A DNA stretch of 64,000 nucleotides. Source: Tetmemena sp. SeJ-2015 (taxonomy: Eukaryota > Ciliophora > Spirotrichea > Sporadotrichida > Oxytrichidae). The translations under genes and the position numbers were made by a program. The notes beneath the pieces were generated by a model that saw nothing but the letters and a program-made list of their open reading frames with translations, was not told where the DNA came from and did no database searches. Below, piece by piece: positions 10,634 through 21,672 of this stretch (its first letter is position 1; every line of letters begins with the position of its first letter). The stretch covers positions 154,033-218,032 of the forward strand of contig JAJKFJ010022889.1 of the NCBI GenBank assembly GCA_027382625.1, read 5' to 3'.

Positions 10634-12146
10634 ATGGATAACTCTTAAACTCCTTAGAAACAGGAAGCTACTGATACTCAATAGAATAATTAGGGGCCTT
10701 CACAAATGACATACTTAAAATATGCAAAAATATAGATTAAAATTCTTAAATTTATTGAAACATACTCACAAGCAGCTCAAATGCATTCATTAGCAAATAT
10801 GGGTTAAGTATAACAAAGTTTCTCAGCTTCTCATGGTCCATTCCAGCCGCAGAACCATCTCATGCCAGAACTAAATCTAAATACAATTATCTGCATTTAT
10901 TTCAAAATCCATTGCCTTATCAAGCCAATCAGAGTGGCATATAAGGTATTTATAACAAATAAAGCATGAATGCAGCGCAATAGTAATACTCTTATCAGTA
11001 GCAGGGCATCCCACTTAACTAGGTAAGAATCAACTTCTTCACCACATTTTATAATTTGGCTATGTGTAGGTAGATGCCTAAATTAATAAGCAGACTACTA
11101 AAAATGCAGAGGAGCATTTGAGTGACTTCTCTGACTCGTCGGATGATTCTCAAGTGCCTCCTGATCAATAAGTTTTGGGCAAAAGAAAGCGCAAAGAGAG
11201 TCTTATTCTCATATTTTTACAAGAATAATCTCAGATCTTATATTATGATTTTGAGCCTGGACAATCAACGATCCTAACGCCAAAACGTTGGAGTCTACGA
11301 TGCAGAAACCGGGAATCAAAGAAGAAAAGTGAGCAATCAGAGTGACGAGAAGCAACTATTCCACGGCAATTAGGTCGCTCCAAACAATGGCAACTTCTTG
11401 CTACCTAATCAGCATGAACATTAAGAGCATATGGGACATGGATAAGATCTAAATGAAGTACCTCATCATTTGATAGCAGCTAGTCAATAGGTAGATGATG
11501 GAGGCATCGATCTGGACTTAAGTGAGCAGGTGAAATTCATCATGAAGAATGGTTGCTGCAGGGAGTGCATGAAGGCATTCTCAAAAACCGGCAAGGTAAT
11601 TTGTGCCTAAGATTTATTCCTTTCATAAAGCTATCATCTCATATTCTTAAAATTGTTATATAGTCATGTCTTTGTCAAGTGCCACGGTTGTAACGAAGGG
11701 CTACTCTCCCCTCAAACGGATGCAAATACTGCAGTTGCAAGGGATGTAATCCAATTGACATTAGAAGGGACAAAAGATAGGAAATCAAAAACAAGCTCAA
11801 GAAAGATATCGTTCATCATATCTAATTTCTTAATAAAGTGAAAGAGGGGAAATTCTCCTCAAAGAGACAAAGATTATTAGATTCAGATGATGAGGAACTT
11901 TAGCTCGGCAACGAATATGATGAGTGGAATAAATCTAAGTTAGAGGTGCATCAGATATTTCAGACTCTCACTCAAATAAACACATTTGTCCTGGGTCTTG
12001 GAGTCCCAGCAAGAATTCCAAGCTACATTTTAGGCAGACAAATGGACTCCTCTATTCCCAAAATGTAACAGGCTCCTCATTCCTAAGGCTAGTCAACCTT
12101 AATTAATAATATTCAAGAGTAACCTCCATATCAACCTCAACATTGA
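10634..12146 (+). CDS. CXC-type (tesmin/TSO1/MSL2-like) Cys-rich DNA-binding protein
   Basis: ATG at 10634-10636 gives MDNSQTPQKQEATDTQQNNQ, a Q/N-rich N-terminus with many TAA/TAG Gln codons. A Ser/Asp patch (LSDFSDSSDDSQVPPDQ) precedes a basic nuclear-localisation-like GKRKRKE. The Cys domain is split by an intron near 11596-11660: GCCRECMKAFSKTGKSCLCQ, then about 14 residues later NGCKYCSCKGCNP. This C-rich pattern ending in C-x-C-x2-C-N-P resembles CXC/CRC domains, which bind zinc and DNA in LIN54/tesmin or MSL2 proteins. A basic, acidic and Q-rich tail ends at TGA 12144-12146. Introns: about 11022-11068 and probably others. It is likely a chromatin or transcription factor; the subfamily is uncertain. 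Confidence 0.7.
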
Positions 12147-13443
12147 AAGGTAATCATAAGTTATTATGACCACAATCTCTTTTCATTTATTTTGAAGGTA
12201 CTCGATTTCTGAAGTTTAGAGAATCAAATTTGCTGAAATTTAATTCTATTTTAATTCCATCTCAATATATTTACAAGAATTTCAAATTAAAGATAATTAT
12301 ATATTCTTTATTAGTTATGAATCATAAATTTCTTACACTAAAATTCAAGCCGGATCCAAGTTTCAGATCCCTATCGTTTGACATTTTTAATTGAATAAAA
12401 CAAAAAGACTTATCGACACATGTATGACTCTTTATAAAATTTTATTATTTCTCACAATATTAACTTACTTCTTCTGCACTAATGCCATTTAAATTATTAA
12501 CTTGAACTTCCATTAATTTTATTTAAAAATGCGATTAAAAATTTTAAATTTAGTTTTCTATTTTTTCTATAGGAGGAATGTAACGTTTATTTGTAAATTA
12601 GAGACTAAATCAGGATTAATAGAGGATATTAGATAGTAGATGAGTTAGTCAGATAGTGACTTTTAATAGAAAGTCCTCTACCAAATAGGCCTAATTGAAG
12701 GCGCGAAGATAATCAAGATATATGGCGTCATCGATTTCTTTTTTTAGGGAACAAATATATGACTTAACTTATTTTTAGAATTAACTCTTACTAGGCAAAC
12801 CAGCTAACATATTTTTATTTCTTAAGCTCGAGCTCGCACTCTAAACAAACAGCTAAATAAAATATTTATTTAAAATGCCAATTTACTATCATTTAAATCA
12901 ATTTTATAAAAGAAAAGATATATATTTTGTAAAAATAATTAAATTTCACTTTCATAATGTTACTTTGTTTTAAATTTGGATGATTCAATTATTTTAGATC
13001 TAAGATATTTTTTTAGATTTCTAACTACAATAAAATTTTGATTGTCATTGTTTAACATGAAATTCAGAGAGATTTAATATGATTTAAAGCTACTCGAGGT
13101 TGCTGAAGATAAAGAATGAGCTCTATTGCAGTAGCCCTTAGATATATTAACTGTTTTATTATTCCTAAAATAAATTCAAATCTACATAGTAAAATATATC
13201 TCTTATAATGAAAATGTTTAAAATAACAAAATCTTCTCTTGAATTATATATTTTAAATAGTATTTTTAAAATCATGTGAATGATATTTATTTTGAGAATG
13301 TCAAGAGAGGGGGTTTGTCAAATAAACATCCATCTCAAATGGTGGCTCTGTTTAATAATGCAAATAATATATCATTCAAGTAATTTACTGTATAGGAGAA
13401 CTACCAACTATAAATCAATATACACTTATAAATGATTGGGTCT
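12147..13443. other. AT-rich intergenic DNA
   Basis: About 1.3 kb of AT-rich sequence without a convincing reading frame, repeat or RNA. It is a candidate for germline-limited spacer between somatic chromosomes. Confidence 0.4.
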
Positions 13444-14735
13444 TCAGACGCGAGGAAGAGCCTTGAGTTGAGCGAAGGTCTTCTTGGTGAAGATGGACTG
13501 AGCCAACATTCCTGAAGGGAATTCAAATATAATTTTAAGGAATGGATGGATGTCGCAGTCAGTTATCTTACACCAGATCTCCTCTCTATTGGAGCTGCTT
13601 CTAAGATAGCTCTCAGCAGCAAAGAGATCATTCACGTCGCAAAATCATCTGCTTAATCTTTTAAGAACTATTTGATATTTAAATAAGCAAGTGTTAAGGT
13701 TGAGCATGTCAAAAAGATTCAAGACTGCTTCGAAGATCCAAACTTAAAATTTGTAAATTTAAAAATGTAATGAAATTATAAAACCTCATCAGCGTACATC
13801 TCTTTAGGAAGGCAGTTAGCAGCATTAGCGATGTACTGGAGTGAGAACATGTATTGCTCTGGATTAAAAAATATTCACTATACTGTTTTTGTAGCAATTA
13901 TTTGGGATAAACTTTCTCTTCACAGCCTGGGAAGTATGTTTGGTTTTGTTGGGTGTCATTGGTATAGTTGGAGGAAAGTCCAGTGCACATATCAATGTTG
14001 TATTAGTCAATCTACTGCTCGTAGCTTTCGTAAACTTCGTAGGCCTCATAAATGGCTTCGTAATTTTCGTACCTGTCTTCGTTGTTATCGAACCTGCTTT
14101 CATAGTTGTCATACATATCCTCGTAGCTGTCATACAAGCCTTCGTAATCATCGTAGTAATAATGCGCAATGCATCATTATTCAATGAGAGAATCATCTTC
14201 GGATTAATTTGAGTAATACATGCTAGAGTTGAAGTCGTCGGAATCATTGTAGTAGCTAGGGTAAGATCCATTACCTGAGTCATAATATGGGTAATAGCTG
14301 TAGTTTGTCTACGAGGGGTAGTAATAGTTTGTGGGATCGTATGAGTTCATGTAGTTGTTGGTGGGATATGAGTTCATGTAGTTGTTGGTGGGCTGGTATG
14401 AGTTCATGTAGTTGTTTGTGGGGTCGTATGAGTTCATGTAATTGTTGGTGGGCTAGTATGAGTTCATGTAGTTGTTGGTGGGGTCGTACGATGTCATGTA
14501 GCTGTATGAGTTCATAGAGTTGCCAGTGCTCATGGGGTTGCCAGTGTTCATTGAACTGTAGGTGTTCATGGATGAGTAGCTGTTTCCCATTGAGTTGCCC
14601 ATTGAGTTTCCCATAGGAGGATAGCTATTTCCCATGCCACTTGAAGGCATTCCGTTCATGTCATTTCCATAGCTGTAAAGATTAAGATATTGATCTAAAC
14701 TTACTAGGAAGAGTAATTTTAACTATTTAAACTCC
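13444..14735 (-). CDS. Asn/Tyr/Met repeat protein with acidic-Tyr tract
   Basis: No family recognised. The N-terminal part (before an intron at about 14658-14693) reads NYSSYYGNDMNGMPSSGMGN, then short GNSM/SSMNT repeats, then about five copies of the decapeptide PTNNYMNSYD (see repeat). Next comes a strongly acidic Tyr-rich region (DSYEDMYDNYESRFDNNEDR). After a frame change near 13870, an ordered part follows (NPEQYMFSLQYIANAANCLP and KEMYADE), an intron at about 13742-13785, and the tail MLAQSIFTKKTFAQLKALPR ending at TGA 13444-13446. An interruption near 13640-13690 is unresolved. The composition (prion-like N/Y, then D/E/Y) suggests a condensate- or RNA-associated protein, which is inference. 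No start codon is visible upstream of 14735; another segment may carry it. Confidence 0.55.
14330..14517 (-). repeat. In-frame 30-bp minisatellite (PTNNYMNSY units)
   Basis: Six or so tandem units of about 30 bp, one of 27 bp, all preserving frame. The plus-strand core is atgagttcatgtagttgttg. Small unit differences (D, Q or no residue at the tenth position) show it is not a recent amplification. Confidence 0.85.
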
Positions 14736-15218
14736 CCTTAAAAAGTAAATTAAATCAATCATCTCAGAAGTAGTTACAATTAAATAAGGATACCCAATTT
14801 CAAATTTAGTTAGAAGTACGAGTGAGTTACAAATAACTTTTAAAATGTAATGATTTTCTATGAAGATTATAAGATTTCAAATCAATTTTATTCCACAAGA
14901 GACAATATGGTTATAATTACCATGCTAAGGAACTTTTTATTGACGAGGAAAAGTATTTGTATTCTACAAATTTCTTGAACTTGAGACTTTTTAACTCATT
15001 TTTTATTTTGTTTTAGAATTAAGTTTTCCTACTTTCTTTATAGTTTTTAGCAATTTATGCAATTTTATACCTACGAGATTTAGACACTAAAATGGGAAAG
15101 AAATAAGACTTAGAAATTGGCTATTTAAGTTAACTTAATGATAAAGGCAGTTTTATTCTTTATTTAAATTTTTGGTAACGCCATTATAATTGATTTATAA
15201 AAAAAATTAATTATAAAA

Positions 15219-15567
15219 ATGAGAGCGACCTTTGATTTGAGCTCTGTTGACTTGTCCGAAGATTTGGTTGGGCTCATTAAATTATTTATACTATATAATT
15301 AACTCACTTTGTCCGGTGACTGGGGGAAGGTGAACTATAAAAATATATATGATTTGTTTAGTTACAAATTAATTTAATATAAGTAGATTTTTATAGGATT
15401 AGTGAATTATAAGAAAAAATACGTTTTGATGATCGTCATATTAAATAAAATACAAAATGCACAGTGCCAACTATTTAAAGCATATATCAATTTCTATGTA
15501 ATTAAACTAGGCCTGCGCTTTCATTTTAATAAGACAAAGAGAGAAATTTTATTAATTATTATATGAA
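15219..15567 (+). other. Possible coding segment in AT-rich DNA
   Basis: Open under UAR=Gln from ATG 15219 to TGA 15565-15567. Only the first 40 codons (MRATFDLSSVDLSEDLVGLI…) look protein-like; the rest is AT-driven. It could be a single MDS of a gene assembled from elsewhere. The rest of 14.74-16.99 kb shows nothing clear beyond small higher-complexity islands (16450-16510, 16740-16830). Confidence 0.25.
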
Positions 15568-16994
15568 ATAATTGTGTAGAATTTTAACTTAATTAAAGTC
15601 TTTTGTAATTCACAAATAACTTCAGTCTTTCAAAGTCTAATCCATTTTACTTTTAAATATTACTCCTTGTTCTCTTTGAATAGATGTTAAATAATCCATT
15701 TTGAATTGAGTAATTCACAAATAGCATTTAAGTTTCCATCTAGTATAAGACAATCATATTTTTAATATTTTTCGAGAATTATGAATAACACTTTATCATT
15801 AATTAGAAGTAAGATAAATAGCAAAAAGGTTTTTTTCCTCTTTTTCATAAAGATTCATGAATCATTATAGTGATGAGAGAGATTTTAAAATTATCATTCT
15901 GCTATTATGTAATTTAACTATAATAAAACTAATTTTCATTTATTAAATCACTGTTTCTGATCACTTAAAATAGTTAAAAACGCTCTGGAATTAATTAATT
16001 GACCTTCAAATTTTATCTAATATATATATAATTTGAATATATAAGTTAGATTTTTTTAAATTATTTTCCACTTATTTTTATGGATTCTTAAATTTAGTAT
16101 AAATAATTTGAGAATGAAACAATATTATTCCAATATTTGAAATTAGAGAATATTTATTAGATTAGATGATTTATTCTTGATAAGACTTTGTAAAATTGTA
16201 TTTAAATGCAAAAATATAGTCTCCTAAGATCATTAATTGAACTATTAAATATTACTGTAACTTTAAAGTATAAATGTGAGCTATGCTTCTTAATTGGAAT
16301 TTATATTTTTGAATTTAATTACAACAAATTTAAGTATAAATGCACCTGATAATCTTTGTTGGATTATATATAAGAAAAAAACTTATTACTAATTTTCTCC
16401 TAATGATTTAATTATAATTTATAACTTATTAAGTCCACAAATTCTTTTATTTTTATTAGAACTACGTTGTTGAGTAGTTCAGTGAGGCCCTGAGAGTTGT
16501 CTGAGGAGCCACTATTAAAAAAAAGATTTTAACTTAATTAAAAAGATAAAAACTATTGCCAAAGAATCAAAATAATTTACATAAGTGAAATTTGAATTAA
16601 GAATCCGCCTTGCTATTTGAAAAGTTAATAAAAGATTCTCCATATTAAATATGTGACTTATTTACTTTTCATTTTGAAATTCTACTAAATTTATAAGTAA
16701 ATTACGAATTTATAGAGAACCTTAGAATGAGGAAGATTAATATACTTTAAAGACTCGAAGTGAACTGAATCTTAATAGAACGGTATCTTGACTGCTATTG
16801 TGTGGCATTCCAATATCAGCAGGCTTTACTAACTTTTTTTTTAAAAAATTTAATCATCGAAGATAAAAGTTTTAATATTTGATTTTTAAGCTTTAATTTA
16901 AATTAAAAAAATTTTATAATATTGCTTATTGAAAATAAAATTTTAAAATTGTAATAGGAAAAACTAACTTTAAGCTAGAATTATATTAAAACTA

Positions 16995-17820
16995 GGGGGG
17001 GGGCCTTTCCTCGTCATCCACTTTTTTTCATGAAAATATGAATAATCACTATCTAGCCTAAAATTAGCCAAAAACACCAATTTTTTAGTCTTAATTCAAT
17101 TTCAAAAGACTTATCATGATCATATTCTTTAATTTAGAAAATTGATCTTGTTATTTTAGAATCAGTCAGACAAAAAATTTTATTTTTAAAGCTACTTTAT
17201 AGCATAAAGATTTTATTTTCTTAAATAAAAGCATATGTTTTCAATATATAAGATAATTGTTAATTTCGAAAAATATCAATCCATTAAAGACATGTATCAT
17301 GTATATATAAGATGAAATTCCGTTAAACATGCTTAAAGCTATTTAAAAGCTAAGGCTTCGATATTTAATTCTAGAATATTTTAAAAGAAATCTAGAAAAC
17401 ATTAAATTACATATTTAATCATGGAATCAAAGAACAATATCTATTTAATAAAATAAAATGACTTTCATATATTTTTTAGATAAGATTATGTTATTAGGGG
17501 ATGTAAAAAAATGAAAAGGACACGAAAGCTGTGATAAGATGGCTTAGAATACTTTTAATTATTTTACTTTAGATATCTTTAAACTTTATAATGAATTAAT
17601 ATTCTCTAGTCTTATTTCCATTCCTTTAAAATTTAATTTTTTATATATGAATATTTCTTGAAGGTTCTAAATATTTTCCCAAATTAAAGCATATGATCAT
17701 AATAAGACTTCTGAAATTGAATTAAGACTAAAAAATTGGTGTTTTTGGCTAATTTTAGGCTAGAGAGTGATTTTTCATATTTTCATGAAAAAAAGTGGAT
17801 GACGAGGAAAGGCCCCCCCC
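16995..17820. mobile_element. Inverted-repeat element with G9/C8 termini
   Basis: Terminal inverted repeats of roughly 150 bp (16995-17143 and about 17672-17820) with only a few mismatches. Each starts with a run of 8-9 G followed by CCTTTCCTCGTCATCCAC. The interior (~530 bp) is AT-rich with no usable frame. This is the structure of a non-autonomous DNA element. The target-site duplication is unclear (TA-rich flanks). Confidence 0.8.
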
Positions 17821-18029
17821 TAAAATAATTTTATTTTCAAATATTTAATGTGCAATCGGAAATTAAAGTCGACTCTTTCTCCGCAATAGCAAAGCTTCTA
17901 TCGATCAAATGCATTCAATCATAAAATATCTAATTAGATAAAATGATAAACTAAGATTATCTTGCAAATTATCTTATAGTGTCAAAATTTTAAATTAAAC
18001 TTGCTCATCATAAATAATTAGAGCTCAAT

Positions 18030-18680
18030 TATTTAATTATAGTTGGAATTTAAATTAAATTGGTGATAAGTTAAAATAATAAATGAAAAGTTGCAACTTG
18101 GTGGCAGTTTGAATCGCAGATTCACCCCTGATATGCAGCTTGTTTGATAGCTTATCAAAAATTAACATGGGTTTTTATGAGTTTCTTCTTTAATCAAATT
18201 CATAGTACTGCTCATTATCGAGATATGTCATGCGCACTCATCATCTTTTTCATTATCATTTTCTTATTAATTTTTTATGTCGCTTATAACTCTTTACTGT
18301 GTGCTCTCAGACAAAAGTTGCAAGGGTAAAAAGAGAATTTTATGCTGAATCGAATTGTGTAATTATTCTTCGAATTGGACAAACCTGAACTGCAACTGAT
18401 TTATTCCATTTCAATTTGATATAGTAGTCACAGAATTGCTAAAGAAAACTGCCACTATTTTCACCAGTGGAGACTTTGCAGTCAAGCTTAAAATTATTCA
18501 ATTCCAATTTCTCAAAGCTAGGAGCTTTAGAGATTGATGAGACGGTTATATTTATTTAATAGGAAAGGCATTTCTAATATGAATTAATTAAAAGACGTTT
18601 AATATTGGAATTCTATATTGACGATATCTAATTTAATTCTCTTTTTTATTAAATTCTCTGCTATAGTTGTATGAATCAGT
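18030..18680. repeat. Dispersed repeat, right-half copy
   Basis: Shares long stretches with 57715-58085 (for example aaaataataaatg, cagattcacccctgat, ttctcttttttattaaattc). This copy carries about 215 bp extra (18415-18628) relative to the other. There is no coding potential. Confidence 0.7.
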
Positions 18681-18975
18681 ATGATGCTAATTAATTTAAT
18701 TATAATAAGCAAATTAAAGAATAGCTAAGTAGCTAAAGCCAATAAGAGAGAAGATGTAAATTAAAGTTCATTGGCTTACCCTGGATTGGATGTTAGAGTT
18801 GAGCTTTGCCTTGATCTATGACATCTTCTTCATGTTTATATTTTACATCCTCAATACATATTTATAGTTTTTCATTAAAGATATAATTAAGATTAAAAAA
18901 ACCTTTCAAAATCAATTACAAAAGGAATATTTCGCTTTTAAATATTTGGAAAATTTATGACAATTTTTGAAAGAG

Positions 18976-19366
18976 TAAAATGAAATAAGTGAAGTGGATC
19001 GTGGGTTGTAGAAATAAGATTAAGCTTAAATATATGTGAAAAACTATCTACAAGAAGAACATTGACAAGCTTGAAAAGAAAAGTAGGGTGTGATATATTT
19101 TAACTATTAAATGGGAAAAAGATTATGTTTTGTTTAAAATTTTAGACACCCCATTGGTTAATCATGATCTTACAAAAAAATCCAATTAAACATTAGGTTT
19201 TAATTATATCTCTAATTAATATATTAACCCCAATCAACTTTTGTTTTAATCAGAATCCTCCAATCATTAATCTCTATTAGATATAGTTCAAATCACTTCT
19301 CTAATTAAGAAATGGGTTTTCATCTTATTTCTACAACCCACGATCCACTTCACTTATTTCATTTTA
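18976..19366. mobile_element. MITE-like element, 391 bp
   Basis: 45-bp terminal inverted repeats: 18976-19020 begins TAAAATGAAATAAGTGAAGT and 19322-19366 is its near-perfect reverse complement. The interior is AT-rich and non-coding. TA dinucleotides at the ends are compatible with TA insertion. Confidence 0.8.
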
Positions 19367-19369
19367 TTA

Positions 19370-20690
19370 TAATTTTTTAAAAATAAATAGAAACTGGTAT
19401 AATTGAAAATAGATCTCTATAACTATGGACTAATTATTATATGTTGTTTTTTATCATCATAATTTTCCAATAAATTATAACTTAAAAGTATTACGTCAAC
19501 ATTTAATGAGAAAATATTTAATTTGGATATTTGAATATAATGTTAGTGAGAGATTTAGATGAGGCAAATCCGAGGAAAACGAAACCGATGGCGATAGTTG
19601 AGAGCACCTTCATTTGAGAAAGATATTTATTTGAAATAAACTTATATTATAAACTCATGGTATTACTCATCTATTTATACTAAACCGCTTCTTAAAAATA
19701 GATTTACTTCTCCTTTTCAGTCCCATTCCCAAAATAAGCCATCTAGTTCAAATCATTTCAGTTAAAAAAAAATAAAGATGATTTAATTCAATTTTTAACT
19801 TGTTCAATAAAATATAAATATATAGTTTTAATTTATTCAGTTTCATTTAATAAAAATAAATCATTTTAAAATATATATATTAACTAAGTAGATACAATTT
19901 TTAAGATTAGCATTTTTAATGATTTGAAATAATTTAACTTTTACAGCAAAATAACTCGTCTTATGTGTGGTTCTTTAAAAATTGTATCAAGCCTATCGTA
20001 ATCATATAGGCAGATATTCCTTATTGTAAATTTAAATTCATCTGATTTTAAAATGCCAAAAAAATTTCGAAATAACAAATTACAGTAATTAAATGGAGTT
20101 TTAGAGGGTTAATATATTTTGGCCTTTCTAAAAGGGATAATTATTATTGATTATAGATGAATAGTATAGCCGCGGCCACTTTGGCAATAAATAGTTTGAA
20201 AGCATTTATATTATATCTCTAAAAAATTTAAATCTTTTAAGAAAAAATTTTTATATTTTTTTCTCGACGTAGTGACTATGTTTTTAGACGATAGGTTGAT
20301 GAGGCACTAATTCTAATAAACTTAAAATAAAGGCAGTATGTAGAATAAAACTCTTTATATTAAACTCTGCAATTGTTGATCTATATTTATTCACTTCTCT
20401 CCTCTGTTGAGGGAAGCTGGCAATCGCTGTCTTCTTATTGTACTTTTTTCCTATTCATTAGCTATTACAAAAATAATAAACTATCTAAATGAGAGAAGGA
20501 GAAATCAAATCAATTATATTAAGCATCTATATTTTTGCTGTTTGAGAACACTGATGCTCGATTTATTCACACATTAATTTAAAATATAATAAGAATTTTA
20601 AATGTTAGTCGATGTTTAGTATAATTACTAATCAGCGGAGTCTAGTAAATGAATATAACAGAAAATATGATGATAATTATTCAAAATTAA
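19370..20690. other. AT-rich spacer
   Basis: No gene supported. A few short islands of higher complexity (20160-20190, 20390-20440) could be small MDSs. Confidence 0.3.
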
Positions 20691-20699
20691 AGTCTAAAA

Positions 20700-21000
20700 G
20701 AGAATTTAATCAAGTCCATTTTCTTTGATTTCCTCTATCCTGAACTTTTCGAAAAAAACTAATTTCACACAATGAATTAAATTATCGATAAGAGTGTCTC
20801 TTTCAGGATGATTTGCTTCCAGATTAGAAGGATCTTAAATTGACATAATATTTCCAGGGAACTCATTCTGGATGAAGTTAAAGTGAGATTGCGACCTTTT
20901 TAAATGAACGTTCCTTCTCAAAATAAATTAAAAGATGATGAAAATATTTCTCCTGCCAAAGTTTTACAAATCAGGAGGAGTGGCACTAGGTAGGAACTAT
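20700..21000 (-). CDS. Coding fragment (MDS), unnamed
   Basis: Minus-strand reading includes SHFNFIQNEFPGNIMSIQDP and RDTLIDNLIHCVKLVFFEKF, open for about 95 codons under UAR=Gln. It has good sequence complexity in contrast to its AT-rich flanks. No family is recognised. It could be the C-terminal part of an unassembled gene; it is not in frame continuity with the kinase at 21.7-25.4 kb. Confidence 0.45.
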
Positions 21001-21672
21001 GGATACTTGTTAATTATTTAAGGAGAATAGTGAGGTGACTCGCACATCCTTTGCTCATTTAGGCACTTTTTATTTCAAATATAATTAATTCAATAAAGTG
21101 ACATAATCTAAAATAGGATAGAATTTATAAATATTAATTTTATAAATTCAAGAATTTTTATCTCGCTTTAAAAAATAATTGAGAGCAAAAGTATTAGTAG
21201 CAAACAATAAATTTATTTATTGAACAAATTAAAGGTTTAATATGCATTATTTTAATTCTTTTTATTATAAATGGTTCCTTTTAATCCTGGGCTATAGACG
21301 GAGACAATGCGAAATGTAAGATAATATATTAGTATAAATTTATTTATTTATGCTTTGTTTATGGTCAACCTAATCCTGAGTTTATTTCTTGAAATAAAAT
21401 GTTCCTCTCAGAGCTCTGCTTTGAAGTAAATTTTTGTGTAACTGTGCATACTCACCTAAAATAATGCAAAAATGAAGATAAGGTTATGTACTACTCACCA
21501 AGAGTTTTTCTGGCATTCTACTATGGTGGTGTGACTGTGATATTATCTTCTTCTTTTTTATCGTTATTAGTGGTCTTAATGACTCTATTTTATATCAAAT
21601 TTTTTATTTTATTTTCCTACTTTGCAGTCAAAATTTTATAGAAGTCTATCTTTTTAACCTTCTAAAGAAAAA

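Noticed and set aside
13864..14283. Long minus-strand frame rich in Thr/Met/Ile
   Set aside because: It is an off-frame reading of the acidic Tyr-rich region; the frame using TAA/TAG as Gln is continuous with the repeat protein.
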